Assembly (NCBI RefSeq): GCF_020966755.1
Contig: NZ_JAJKFT010000010.1
Span: 186,001 to 250,000 of the forward strand
Direction of reading: 5' to 3'
Source: Blastopirellula sediminis
Lineage (GTDB): Bacteria; Planctomycetota; Planctomycetia; Pirellulales; Pirellulaceae
Length of the DNA: 64,000 nt
In this document: positions 18,682 through 27,488 of the stretch, piece by piece
How the letters are laid out: each line of letters opens with the position of its first letter
Position numbering within the stretch: the stretch's first letter is position 1
Notes under the pieces: generated by a model
What the model saw: only the letters and a program-made list of their open reading frames with translations
What the model was told of the DNA's origin: nothing
Database searches by the model: none
Program-made: the position numbers and the translations under genes

Positions 18682-19533
18682 ATGAAAAGAATTCCGATCG
18701 TCTCGCGCGAGTACAAGGTGATGCTCGAGTCGAACAAATTCGGCGATCTGGATGACGCGGTCACCGACTTTTGGGTCGACCTTTGCTTTTTCGCCCATGG
18801 CAATTCGCGTGACGCGACGAAGTCGGCGCCTCTTCGATTGCAGGAAGAACGCGAGATCGTCTTCCTCGATTCTCCCGACCACGAACTACGCAAACATCAT
18901 GGCTACGTCTTCCGCCGCCGCCAGACGTGCGGCAGTAAAAAGGCGGAGTACACGTTGAAACTACGCGGAGTCGATCGCTATGTCGCGGCCGGCGCTAACG
19001 TCGGCGCGGCGGAGAAAGTTGCGGAAAAGCAAAAGTTTGAAGAAGATCTCATTCTTCTTTCCAACAGCGCCAGCAAAACGCTGGTGCAGCATAGTCGCTT
19101 TTCGCACAGCGGCGCTGCGACCACCGGCAGTCGGCGCAAGACGCCGACCAACGTCTCCGAAGCGGCCCAACTTTTTCCCGGACTGAAGGGCCTTCCCTGG
19201 AGCGAGAAGAAACGGAAGCGGATCCCCCTTTGCGTCGTCAACGACCTCCATCCGCATGAACGGGTCTACGGAGGCGCCGAGTTCGTTTTTGGCGAGAAAA
19301 AAGGGGAGCGTGTCAAAGCGGAAGTCGCGGTGATCCTGTGGACGGCCGGAAAAGGGGGGAAGACGATCGCCGCCGAGTTCTCGTTCCGCTACCAGGATAA
19401 ACGAGAGAACTATCCGCCCGTGGGAGCCGAAATGGCGAAAGATTTTTTTGAAGCGCTGGTGCAACTTTCGGCTTGGGTCCGGCCGACGGCGCCGACCAAA
19501 ACGGCGATCGTGTACGGGGGCGACGGCGCCTGA
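18682..19533 (+). CDS. Putative CYTH/triphosphate-tunnel-like protein
   Basis: 283 aa, no signal peptide or membrane helix. Charged, alternating strands such as EREIVFLDSPDHEL, GYVFRRRQ, AEYTLKLR, VKAEVAVILWTAG and IAAEFSFRYQD resemble the Glu/Arg/Lys-lined strands of CYTH (triphosphate tunnel) enzymes, which act on polyphosphate or triphosphates. A clean N-terminal ExExK motif is not evident (EYKVMLES is the nearest), so this is tentative. ATG 18682 is chosen because AGGGGG lies upstream and the longer frame is made of repeat sequence. Confidence 0.5.
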   Translation: MKRIPIVSREYKVMLESNKFGDLDDAVTDFWVDLCFFAHGNSRDATKSAPLRLQEEREIVFLDSPDHELRKHHGYVFRRRQTCGSKKAEYTLKLRGVDRYVAAGANVGAAEKVAEKQKFEEDLILLSNSASKTLVQHSRFSHSGAATTGSRRKTPTNVSEAAQLFPGLKGLPWSEKKRKRIPLCVVNDLHPHERVYGGAEFVFGEKKGERVKAEVAVILWTAGKGGKTIAAEFSFRYQDKRENYPPVGAEMAKDFFEALVQLSAWVRPTAPTKTAIVYGGDGA

Positions 19534-19645
19534 TGACGGGCCGGTTTTCCCCTTCGGTCGCCGGCGGTAAGATGACGGAGAGCAGGCCGAGTTTCTCCGT
19601 CGCCCGGCGCCAATTCCCCCAAGTTTCTTCTGGAAAACTGCAGCC

Positions 19646-21070
19646 ATGTCCGAATTTCGCATCGAAAAAGACTCGATGGGTGACGTTCAAGTCCCCGCCA
19701 ACGCTTACTACGGCGCCCAGACGCAACGGGCGGTCGAGAACTTTCCGATCTCGGGCTGGAATTTGCCCCCGGCGCTGATCCACGCGATGGGGTGGGTCAA
19801 ACATGCATGTGCCGTCGCCAATCGTGATCTCGGCAAGCTGACCGGCACCGGCAAGAATCCGCTGAGCGATGAGCAGGTCGAAGCGCTGTTAAACGCCGCC
19901 ATTGAAGTTCGCGAAGGGAAGTTCGACGGCGAGTTTCCGATCGACGTCTTCCAGACCGGCTCCGGCACGTCGAGCAACATGAACGTCAACGAAGTAATCA
20001 GCAACCGCGCGATCGAGATGCTCGGCGGCGATCGATTTGATCAGAAGAAGCCGGTTCACCCCAACGACCACGTCAACATGGGGCAGAGCACCAACGACAC
20101 CTTTCCGACGGCGATCCACGTCGCGGTCGCGATGCAGATCGAAAACAATCTGTTGCCGGCGCTTGAACGACTGCACGAGTCGCTCGCCAAGAAGGCGATG
20201 GAGTGGGACAAGATCATCAAGATCGGCCGCACCCACTTGATGGACGCCACGCCGCTTCGTCTCGGCCAAGAGTTCGGCGGCTTCGCGCGTCAGATCGAAC
20301 TGTCGATCGAACGGGCTCGCGTCGCCCAAGACGCCGTGCTGGAACTTCCGGTCGGCGGCACCGCGGTCGGCACTGGGATTAACACCCATCCAGAATTCTC
20401 GAAGCGCGTCGCGGCCGAGCTCGCCTCCGGCACCGGCATCCCGTTCATCGAAGCGATCAATCACTTTGAAGCGAACGCCCAGCGCGACGGCCTGGTCCAG
20501 TGCCATGGCATCCTGAAGACGATCGCCAACACGCTGTTCAACGTCTCGAATAACATCCGCTGGCTCGGCAGCGGCCCGCGTTGCGGTTTCTTTGAAGTGG
20601 TGCTCCCCGATCGTCAGCCGGGGAGCTCGATCATGCCGGGCAAGGTGAACCCGGTGATGTGCGAAAGCATGATGCAGGTCTGCGCTCGCGTGATCGGCAA
20701 TGACGCTACGATCACCATGAGCGGCGCCACCGGCGGCAACTTCCAGCTGAACATCATGATGCCGGTGATGGGACAGACGACCCTCGAGAGCATCCACTTG
20801 CTCGCCAGCAGCTGCAACGCCTTTGTCGAATTCTGCAGCGACGGCCTGGAAGCGAACGAAGAAGCGTGCAACGCGTCGGTCGAACAAAGCTTGTCGATGT
20901 GCACCAGCTTGAACCCGCTGATCGGCTATGACAAAGCGGCGAAGATGGCGAAGGACGCCTTCAAGACCGGCAAGACGATTCGTGAACTGGCGAAAGAGCA
21001 GGGGGAAATCGCCGAGCCGGACCTGAACAAGGCGCTCGATCCGTGGCGAATGACCTTCCCACACGAATAA
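19646..21070 (+). CDS. fumC: Fumarate hydratase class II
   Basis: 474-aa iron-independent fumarase of the TCA cycle (fumarate to L-malate), a cytosolic homotetramer. The family signature GSSIMPGKVNPV is present, along with TGSGTSSNMNVNEVISNRA and GRTHLMDATPLRLGQEF. The ATG at 19646 gives the usual N-terminus (FRIEKDSMGDVQVPA). It stands alone between a CYTH-like gene and a secreted protein gene, with a dyad-T tract after its stop. Confidence 0.97.
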   Translation: MSEFRIEKDSMGDVQVPANAYYGAQTQRAVENFPISGWNLPPALIHAMGWVKHACAVANRDLGKLTGTGKNPLSDEQVEALLNAAIEVREGKFDGEFPIDVFQTGSGTSSNMNVNEVISNRAIEMLGGDRFDQKKPVHPNDHVNMGQSTNDTFPTAIHVAVAMQIENNLLPALERLHESLAKKAMEWDKIIKIGRTHLMDATPLRLGQEFGGFARQIELSIERARVAQDAVLELPVGGTAVGTGINTHPEFSKRVAAELASGTGIPFIEAINHFEANAQRDGLVQCHGILKTIANTLFNVSNNIRWLGSGPRCGFFEVVLPDRQPGSSIMPGKVNPVMCESMMQVCARVIGNDATITMSGATGGNFQLNIMMPVMGQTTLESIHLLASSCNAFVEFCSDGLEANEEACNASVEQSLSMCTSLNPLIGYDKAAKMAKDAFKTGKTIRELAKEQGEIAEPDLNKALDPWRMTFPHE

Positions 21071-21097
21071 TCGTTACCCCCATCGATTTGCCGAACC

Positions 21098-21155
21098 AAA
21101 CGTCCCGACATACGGTAGTGAGTAGAGTAACTCCGCCGATTCGGGACGTTTTTTT
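21098..21155 (+). terminator. Dyad with T-tract after fumC, abutting the next ATG
   Basis: AAACGTCCCGA (21098-21108) and TCGGGACGTTT (21141-21151) are perfect complements around a 32-nt loop, followed by TTTT that runs straight into the ATG at 21156. The stem and U-tract fit an intrinsic terminator; the long loop and the position against the next gene are unusual. Confidence 0.6.
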
Positions 21156-21902
21156 ATGTCGACGCTTCGCAGCGTGGCCGCCATCTTGACGCTATTGCTA
21201 GCGGCGAGTCCCGTCTGCGCCGAGCCGAACGCGTTTCTCTCTGGCGTCGCCAAGTGGGTTACCCTCGAAAACATCCCCACCACCTACAACGACGAGCGGA
21301 AATGGGGCGGGCAGAAGGAATTCACCCAAGGGGTAAAGTTCCGCGGCAGCTTCAAGGACTTCAAGGTCGAACGCCGCAAGAAACCGGTCAACCATGGCAC
21401 TTGGAAACGGTATCACGTCCAGATCCTCAATCCGAAAGACGACATCCAGGTGTCGGTTGAATCGATCGAAGTCAAAGGGGACAAAATCACCACTCGGCTC
21501 AACGTCATCGTCAAAGCGACCGCCGAAGCGGAACTGCAAGAGTGGAACCGGGGCGTTCGCCTGATGGGAGTCTCGGCCGTCGCCGATGCGACGATCCGGA
21601 TGACGCTCGACGCCGAGACCAAGGTCAAATGGAACACGCTCGGCTTTATAGTCGCCGGCGAATTGCAGCCCCAAGTAGTCGCCGCCGACCTGACGCTCCT
21701 CCACTTTGAGCTCCAGCGCGTCGGCCTGGCCAATGGCCAACTGATCGAGAAGCTTGGCCATGAGTTGAAAGACGAAGTGGCCGAAAAGATCGATAGCTAC
21801 GAACCGAAACTGGTCGAGAAAGCGAACAAGGCCCTCGACAAGGAAATCGCCAAGGGGACGTTCAAAGTTGACCTGGAAGAGTGGGTCCGCCAGCAGTTCT
21901 AA
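21156..21902 (+). CDS. Secreted protein of unknown function
   Basis: 248 aa with a signal peptide (SVAAILTLLLAASPVCA, cleavage before EPNAF). The mature part is beta-rich in the middle (IQVSVESIEVKGDKITTRLN) with an alternating pattern, and a helical, Lys/Glu-rich C-terminal tail (ELKDEVAEKIDSYEPKL). No family was recognised. The ATG directly follows a T-tract with no clear ribosome-binding site, but the signal peptide supports this start. The stop overlaps the convergent gene's stop by four bases. Confidence 0.75.
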   Translation: MSTLRSVAAILTLLLAASPVCAEPNAFLSGVAKWVTLENIPTTYNDERKWGGQKEFTQGVKFRGSFKDFKVERRKKPVNHGTWKRYHVQILNPKDDIQVSVESIEVKGDKITTRLNVIVKATAEAELQEWNRGVRLMGVSAVADATIRMTLDAETKVKWNTLGFIVAGELQPQVVAADLTLLHFELQRVGLANGQLIEKLGHELKDEVAEKIDSYEPKLVEKANKALDKEIAKGTFKVDLEEWVRQQF

Positions 21903-22357
21903 TCGGCGTCATCTTGCGGAGGCGGAATTTCTTCCGACATCAGCGGCGGCTTTACTAGGCGGGCGCCGAGTAATGCCAGCGGTAAATAGAGAAGTAAATC
22001 GACATACCCGAACCAATCAGGATGCGGGATCTCGCTCAGATTCATGATCCCGCCGGCCATTGTCGTTAAACCAACGATGAACGCCGACGTATATCGAAAC
22101 GGCCGCGCGATCGACGCGGCTACCCAACCGCCGACAAAGCTATGCCCCGCATGCGCCGCGAGGGCCAACAAGAAAGCGCCAGCCGGGAGCCCGCCGATAA
22201 ACTGCGCGACCGCCGCTTCGTCGTTCCAGTCCATTCCTTCCGGCGGAACATAAAACAACAGCGACGCGAGGACAATCAGCAGGTTGACCAGTGAGCCAAC
22301 CAGGAACCCGGCGAAGACGCCGATGATGATCCAGAAGATCGTTTTCCCGTTGAGCAT
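21899..22357 (-). CDS. Four-helix membrane protein of unknown function
   Basis: 152 aa with four hydrophobic segments (about 7-36, 55-78, 84-105 and 117-135) and an acidic C-terminal tail (EEIPPPQDDAD). No recognised motif. It lies 8 bases after the DUF423 gene on the same strand, so it is probably co-transcribed with it. Confidence 0.75.
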   Translation of the reverse strand: MLNGKTIFWIIIGVFAGFLVGSLVNLLIVLASLLFYVPPEGMDWNDEAAVAQFIGGLPAGAFLLALAAHAGHSFVGGWVAASIARPFRYTSAFIVGLTTMAGGIMNLSEIPHPDWFGYVDLLLYLPLALLGARLVKPPLMSEEIPPPQDDAD

Positions 22358-22365
22358 GGCGTTAC

Positions 22366-22785
22366 CTACTCTTCTTCCAGGCCATGAGGCCGAGCTTGCA
22401 GCCCGGCGATGATCAGCGCGGCCCAGCCTGCTAAATAGGCCATTCCGCCAAAGGGAACGAGCATCACGACCGCTTCGTTTTGCGTGAACGCGATGTAGTA
22501 CAGGGTACCCGAAAAGGCGAGAACGCCGACCAGAAAGCCGAGCGCCGCAATCAGCGCGAACACGCGTCCCCGATCGCTGGCCAACAGCAGCACCCCGACG
22601 CCGAGCAGCGCGGCTGCGTGATACATCTGGTAACGGACGCCGATTTCCAAACGTTCCCGCGGCTTGTCGACCTCGGTGATCTGATTCGATTCGAGATACG
22701 ACTGAAGTGCGTGATCGCCGAGAGCTCCGGCCGCCACGCCGGTTAAACCGCAGATCGCCGCCAGAACAAGTACGAATTTCGCCAT
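22366..22785 (-). CDS. DUF423 family membrane protein
   Basis: 139 aa, four membrane helices. The N-terminal GVAAGALGDHALQ (family G-A-F-G-A-H-x-L pattern), YQMYHAAALL and the C-terminal PFGGMAYLAGWAAL match the DUF423 (YgdD/YwdK) family of small inner-membrane proteins, whose function is unknown. It is first in a two-gene unit with 21899-22357. An inverted repeat lies 20-45 bases upstream. Confidence 0.88.
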   Translation of the reverse strand: MAKFVLVLAAICGLTGVAAGALGDHALQSYLESNQITEVDKPRERLEIGVRYQMYHAAALLGVGVLLLASDRGRVFALIAALGFLVGVLAFSGTLYYIAFTQNEAVVMLVPFGGMAYLAGWAALIIAGLQARPHGLEEE

Positions 22786-22804
22786 GCTTCCGCCCTTAGT
22801 AGAG

Positions 22805-22828
22805 GTAAACTGCCTAACGCTAGTTTAC
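22805..22828. repeat. Inverted repeat upstream of the DUF423 gene
   Basis: GTAAACT and AGTTTAC, perfect 7-base arms separated by 10 bases, placed where the DUF423 gene promoter should be. Size and spacing suit a dimeric repressor site; this is inference. Confidence 0.4.
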
Positions 22829-22846
22829 ACCAAATTCGGAGGGCGC

Positions 22847-22893
22847 AAAAAGACGCCGCCGTAGCCGCACTACAAGAGTGCGACTAACGGCGG
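22847..22893 (-). terminator. Terminator of the secretin gene
   Basis: A long imperfect hairpin (22855-22893, GCCGCCGT...CACT pairing with AGTG...ACGGCGGC around ACAAG), followed on the minus strand by GTC and five U (22851-22847), about 35 bases after the secretin stop. Confidence 0.75.
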
Positions 22894-22926
22894 CCGGAGG
22901 TCACGCTGCTTAATATCTGCTGTCGA

Positions 22927-25900
22927 CTAGGAGCCGATGTCTCCCAGGCCGAGTTTTTCTTCTTCTTCCTCTTGAATGATGATACGCGGAGTCACCATCA
23001 TCATGAGGCTTTGCGTCGAGCGACCGATACCGACGTTGCGGAACAAACGGTTGATGTAAGGCAGTTTGCTCACAACCGGCACGCCCGCTTCGCGGCGTTC
23101 TTCGCTGAGACGCTTGATGCCGCCGAGCAACACCGTACCGCCGTCCGGCACGCTGACCGTCGTGGTCACGGTGATGATCGAGAATTCCGGCTGCTGAACC
23201 GTCGTACCAGTCGAAGTCTCTTCTTCCGAGTCGTCGGTCGTACCGCCGTCAGCCGCGTCCGGGTCTTGGACGCTCGAGTCGGTACGCGAGGACGAGGTTC
23301 CCTCGAAGGTGAACTCTTCGACGTCGCCGATCTGGCTGAACATCGGAATCAGCGTCAAGCGGACGAAGCGACGATCCGCGGAGACGACCGCTTGAACCGT
23401 GAGCGAGGTTCCTTCATTCAGAACCACGATCACCGGCTGCTGGGCCGCGGCGAAGTCGCCGACCACCGGCGTAACGCTGGTGACGAACGGACGCTGCGTC
23501 GAGTCAGTTACGAACGCCGTCTGACCGTTGAACAACGTCACCTTCGGAGCTTGCATCACGTTCGACCGCAAGTCGCTTTGGGCGGCCTGCATGACGAAGA
23601 ACGCTTCAATGTCGCTGAGCATGGCGAAGCCGAAGCTACCGCCGATCGAACCGGCCGCGGCCCCGAGACCGCCGATGGCGGGCACCGTATTGCCGAAGCT
23701 GTTCTGCGAGAATGACAAGTCGAGGTCCGACGTCGGGTTACCTTCCTGGTCGAGACCGATGGTGATCGACGGGCTACCGTCGCTACCGCGGTTCACGCCG
23801 ATACCCGCCGTGTTGTCTTTGATGTCGAGATCGAAGTCGATACCGATACGTTCAAAGAAGTTGTCGTTGAGGGTGATGAAGCGAACTTCGATCGTCACCT
23901 GCAAGTCTTGCAGACGACGCAGCTGTTCGAGCAGGTCCGCGATCTTGTCGTGAACTTCCTGAGTCTGGCTAACGACCAGGCTCAAGTTGGTCGCGAACGG
24001 CTGCACGGCGCCCGGACCACCCAATTCTTCCCACGATTCCGGTTCAATGGTCGTGGTGATCAACTGGATGAGCGAGTCGAAGTCAGGCTGGACGCCGCCG
24101 CCCATGCCGCCCGGACCGCCCATGGCCGGGAAACCGAAGTTCCCACCTTGCGGAACGCCGGACTGCACCTGGCCGCTGCCACCCATACCAACGCCCGGGA
24201 TCAGACCCGGCGGCAGGTTTTGGCCGAGGACCTGGCCATTCGGGCTCGGACCGCCGCCGGCGAAGGTCGACAGGCCGTTCGGCGCCGGCAGCGATTGGAT
24301 GCCGCCGTAACCGATCGTTTCGTAGGCCGATTTCAAGGCGCCAGCCAAACCAAGGTTGTAGCTGGGCATGAAGTTCGGAATCGGAATCACGAGGTCCGCA
24401 ACCTGATAGGTCTGTTGGATCATCTTGCGGCTGCGGAACGACTCGCCGGTGATCTTCAGGGCTTCCCCTTCGATCACATAGGCCAGACGCAGCGGCTGCA
24501 GGATGTGCAGCAGAGCACTTTCCAGGCGAACCGGCGTGTTCATGTTGATCGTGATCTCGTGGCTCGGGGTCACCCCTTCGCTACGCAAGCCCGCTTCATC
24601 GATGATGATGTTGATCCCGACGACGCTGGCCAGCGTGTCGACGACCGTTTGCAGCGGCTGCTTGTTGAACTTCAGATCGACCGGCGATTTCAGAGCCTTG
24701 CGAATCCGCTGCTCATCTTCGCTCATCTGCATGGTGCGAGCGTCGTACTTCTTACGCGACTCGGTCAGTTCGCTCCATTGCTTCGGATCCGAGAAGGTAA
24801 TCGGGTTGTTGTCGTCGTACGGAATCGCCGAATGTTCGACGTTGTCCATCGCCGTCCAGAAACCCTTTTCCTTCGCCTCTTGCAGCAACATGTTGCTGTG
24901 CATGCGGCGAGCGGTCGTCGCTTTCCACAGCATGTTCTGCACGATCGGCTCGTTCGGAGCGATTTCGCGGGCCTGGCGAGCCAGAACTTCCGCTTCTTCC
25001 CACCGGAGCTGATCCATCAGTTCATTGAACTGGTCGGTAATCTTGACCAGGCGAGCTTCCACTTCGACGTGCTGCTGACGGCTCGCGCGGATCGACTCGT
25101 CGACCATGCGATTCTGCTCGTCCAGTTCGATTTGAGCGCGATTGATCTCGATGAAGTTCTTCAGCCCGTCCGTGCTGCGATCAACGCGAGCGAGCAACTG
25201 ATCCTTCACCTTAGAATCGACCGCCGATTCGGCGACGCGAGTGCGAAGCTTTTCCAGCAATTCCAGGGCGCCCTTCGGATCCGATTCACGCATCCGGTCG
25301 GCGGCCGACTGCTCGCGAGTCACCTCGGCGAACAGCTGACGCTGCAGGACCGCTTGTTCGGCGTCGACGGCGTCCAGCGCCGACGGAGCGGTGCTGGTTT
25401 GCTTGATTTCGCTACCCAACGGCTGCGTGCTGTAACGCAGGTAGTCTTGCAAACGTTGACGGCTTTGCGGATCCAGCGCGTCTTTGTGGTTCCAGGCCGC
25501 CTCAAACAGTTGGCGGGCGCGAACCTTGTCTCCCATCTTCAGCGCGAGTTCGCCGTCTCCCAGCAAACGGAAGCCCGGGCTGTCGCCGCCGGCGTTCCAC
25601 TGGGCGTTCATGTCGCCGCCCATCGGCATGTTGGCGCCGGCCGGAACGTTACGCGACTGGTCGAATTCCGGCTGATAGATGCTTTGCGAACCGGCGAATC
25701 CGGCGGTCTCTTCGCCCGAAGCCTGACGGACTCCGCCGCGAGCGCGGTCGAGTTCCATCATCATGATTTCCGGACGCAGGTCGCCGGCGACGTATTCGCG
25801 AGGATTGACGCGAATCGTTTTGGCTTGTTCAAAGTACATTTCGGCGGCGGCCATGTTTCCGCCGTCCATCGCAGCCTTGGCCTGAGCCAAAACGGCTTGT

Positions 25901-26958
25901 TGTTGATCGTGAGCCGAAGCTCCCGCAGGCACATTCGCCGGCGGCAGGTTACCAACCGGTCCGGCGCCGACGTTTTGCGAACGACGAGCGATTTCGCCCT
26001 TCAGCTGATCCGGCGTGAAACGGGCTTGGCTGTAGTCGCCGCCGAGTTGTTCGGCCTGGCGAATCAGTCGTTCGGCGTCTCCCAGTTGATCGTAGGCGAT
26101 CAAACCGGCCGCTTGTTCCAGCATGACGGCGGCGAACATTTTGCCCGCTTCCGGTCCCGGCGGATTACGATAAACCGCTTCGGTGCGGCGAATCAGATCT
26201 TCAATTTTCTCGGGCGAATCCTGGCCAGCCGGAAAGACGACTCCCAGGTTGCGAGCTTGATCGACCAGTCGATGAGCGACGGCCATGTTGCTGCGAGCCA
26301 GTTCGCGACGAGCGTCCAACATCAACCGCTTGGCCGAGTCGCCGCTCGACGCTTGGAAGCTGTTGGGGCCGTATTGATCGGCGTAGGGGTTGTCCATCGA
26401 AGACGGTTCGGCGACCGGCGGCGTCCGCATCGGAGCGGCTTGGGCCATCAACATGCTCGGCTGAATGCCGGCCGTGATCAGGTCTTCGCGAAGACGATCG
26501 ACGTCATAGGCGCCCGGCGGCAGCTGAACGTTCAGCTTGGCGGCCTTGTGGTACAGTTCGACCGCGGCGAGCGATTGCCCGTTCGCCAGAGCGGTGCGAG
26601 CCTGCCCGATCAAGGTCTCCGCTTCCAATTGCGGATTGCCTCGCATGGCGGCGGTCAGTTCGTTCTGCCCTGGCATTTTGGCGAACCGCATCTGCTCGAG
26701 CGTCGCCTTCGCCTTTTCGGGCGTGTCGCGAAACTTGTCATACAGAGGATCGTTCGGCGCCTGGAGCTGCGAGGCGCTGTTGATCAGCGACTCCGCTTGG
26801 TCCAGATCGCCGCGCCGCATCGCCTGACGAGCATCGCGAAGCATATCTTGCTGTTTTTGCAAGTCGGCTAGATTGCCGAAGTCTTGCGCCTGGGCGGCGG
26901 ACCACATCAATGCGGTCGCAACCAGGCAGTACGTCAACGATTTCACGGCGGAATTCAA
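22927..26958 (-). CDS. Secretin-domain outer-membrane protein with long repeat-rich N-terminus
   Basis: 1343 aa. Signal peptide (CLVATALMWSAAQAQ), then about 700 residues of helical repeats resembling TPRs (GDLDQAESLI, GQSLAAVELYHKAA, GNMAAAEMYFEQA), a secretin/STN N-domain (KFNKQPLQTVVDTLASVVGI), a Gly/Pro-rich linker, and a C-terminal secretin core with VPDGGTVLLGGIK and GVPVVSKLPYINRLFRN, as in GspD/PilQ. It should form a multimeric gated outer-membrane channel. The TTG at 26958 is chosen because AAGGAG lies 7 bases upstream and it places the signal peptide first; an ATG at 27036 would add 26 residues. No other type II or IV secretion genes are adjacent. Confidence 0.9.
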   Translation of the reverse strand: MNSAVKSLTYCLVATALMWSAAQAQDFGNLADLQKQQDMLRDARQAMRRGDLDQAESLINSASQLQAPNDPLYDKFRDTPEKAKATLEQMRFAKMPGQNELTAAMRGNPQLEAETLIGQARTALANGQSLAAVELYHKAAKLNVQLPPGAYDVDRLREDLITAGIQPSMLMAQAAPMRTPPVAEPSSMDNPYADQYGPNSFQASSGDSAKRLMLDARRELARSNMAVAHRLVDQARNLGVVFPAGQDSPEKIEDLIRRTEAVYRNPPGPEAGKMFAAVMLEQAAGLIAYDQLGDAERLIRQAEQLGGDYSQARFTPDQLKGEIARRSQNVGAGPVGNLPPANVPAGASAHDQQQAVLAQAKAAMDGGNMAAAEMYFEQAKTIRVNPREYVAGDLRPEIMMMELDRARGGVRQASGEETAGFAGSQSIYQPEFDQSRNVPAGANMPMGGDMNAQWNAGGDSPGFRLLGDGELALKMGDKVRARQLFEAAWNHKDALDPQSRQRLQDYLRYSTQPLGSEIKQTSTAPSALDAVDAEQAVLQRQLFAEVTREQSAADRMRESDPKGALELLEKLRTRVAESAVDSKVKDQLLARVDRSTDGLKNFIEINRAQIELDEQNRMVDESIRASRQQHVEVEARLVKITDQFNELMDQLRWEEAEVLARQAREIAPNEPIVQNMLWKATTARRMHSNMLLQEAKEKGFWTAMDNVEHSAIPYDDNNPITFSDPKQWSELTESRKKYDARTMQMSEDEQRIRKALKSPVDLKFNKQPLQTVVDTLASVVGINIIIDEAGLRSEGVTPSHEITINMNTPVRLESALLHILQPLRLAYVIEGEALKITGESFRSRKMIQQTYQVADLVIPIPNFMPSYNLGLAGALKSAYETIGYGGIQSLPAPNGLSTFAGGGPSPNGQVLGQNLPPGLIPGVGMGGSGQVQSGVPQGGNFGFPAMGGPGGMGGGVQPDFDSLIQLITTTIEPESWEELGGPGAVQPFATNLSLVVSQTQEVHDKIADLLEQLRRLQDLQVTIEVRFITLNDNFFERIGIDFDLDIKDNTAGIGVNRGSDGSPSITIGLDQEGNPTSDLDLSFSQNSFGNTVPAIGGLGAAAGSIGGSFGFAMLSDIEAFFVMQAAQSDLRSNVMQAPKVTLFNGQTAFVTDSTQRPFVTSVTPVVGDFAAAQQPVIVVLNEGTSLTVQAVVSADRRFVRLTLIPMFSQIGDVEEFTFEGTSSSRTDSSVQDPDAADGGTTDDSEEETSTGTTVQQPEFSIITVTTTVSVPDGGTVLLGGIKRLSEERREAGVPVVSKLPYINRLFRNVGIGRSTQSLMMMVTPRIIIQEEEEEKLGLGDIGS

Positions 26959-27179
26959 CGCGACTCTCCTTGTCTGATTGAAATGATTGGGGCGTACAGC
27001 CGCCCGCCAAATCATCTGAGGAATTCCATTTCTCATAGGTTTATCTCACGCCCCCCAACTACAACTCGCCTTCCGTCCCGCAACATCGGGCAAGCCGGTC
27101 CAATTCCCACCGTCGTCGACCCGCAACGCGACTCGACGTCCGACGGAAAAACTCCGTACGGGTGTTGGTTGCGGTGGGT

Positions 27180-27208
27180 TAAATACGGATTTTCCAAAAC
27201 CACGTCAA
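27180..27208 (-). promoter_or_regulatory. Promoter of the secretin gene
   Basis: Minus-strand TTGACG (27208-27203), 17-base spacer, TATTTA (27185-27180). Good sigma-70-type match; predicted start near 27173. Confidence 0.6.
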
Positions 27209-27412
27209 GCTCACCTTGCGCGCAATCATTGCAAAACTGCAGGGCAGCTTTTTCGTAGTCGCTAGCAAACTTCCCAGCCCATTTCTGGCGCCCAAAAGTT
27301 CGCGGCAGGTAAATACCGGCAATTCGCCCTACGCCGCAAGGCCAGTTTTGAAAATTTTTTTCGTCCGGCCTATTTCTTCCGGAATTCGTACCAGGTTCGT
27401 AATTCGCCCAGT

Positions 27413-27441
27413 TTGAAGCGTGTCGCCGCAGTCATTACAAT
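27413..27441 (+). promoter_or_regulatory. Promoter of the transglutaminase gene
   Basis: TTGAAG (27413-27418), 17-base spacer, TACAAT (27436-27441). Strong match; predicted start near 27448, which excludes the longer reading frame beginning at 27420. Confidence 0.65.
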
Positions 27442-27458
27442 GTTCGTTTGAACGTTGT
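27437..27458. repeat. Inverted repeat over the -10/start of the transglutaminase promoter
   Basis: ACAATGTTC and GAACGTTGT (one mismatch) around GTTT, overlapping the -10 element and predicted start site: the position of a typical repressor operator. Confidence 0.45.
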
Positions 27459-27488
27459 TTCATTCCACGATCGCCCGAGCCTTCTCCC

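Larger units (their letters stand above)
26959..27488. other. 530-base divergent intergenic region
   Basis: Separates the secretin (minus) and transglutaminase (plus) genes. It holds an outward-facing promoter on each strand (27180-27208 minus, 27413-27441 plus) and an inverted repeat on the right. The secretin leader is about 215 bases. Nothing recognisable as a gene lies between 27210 and 27410. Confidence 0.6.

Noticed and set aside
23908-26871. 987-codon open frame antisense to the secretin gene
   Set aside because: The secretin strand has a signal peptide, family motifs, promoter and terminator; the antisense protein is Arg/Val/His-rich with no recognisable domain.
27420-27488. Longer start for the transglutaminase gene
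   Set aside because: The extra 23 codons overlap the promoter -10 region, and the signal peptide begins at 27489.
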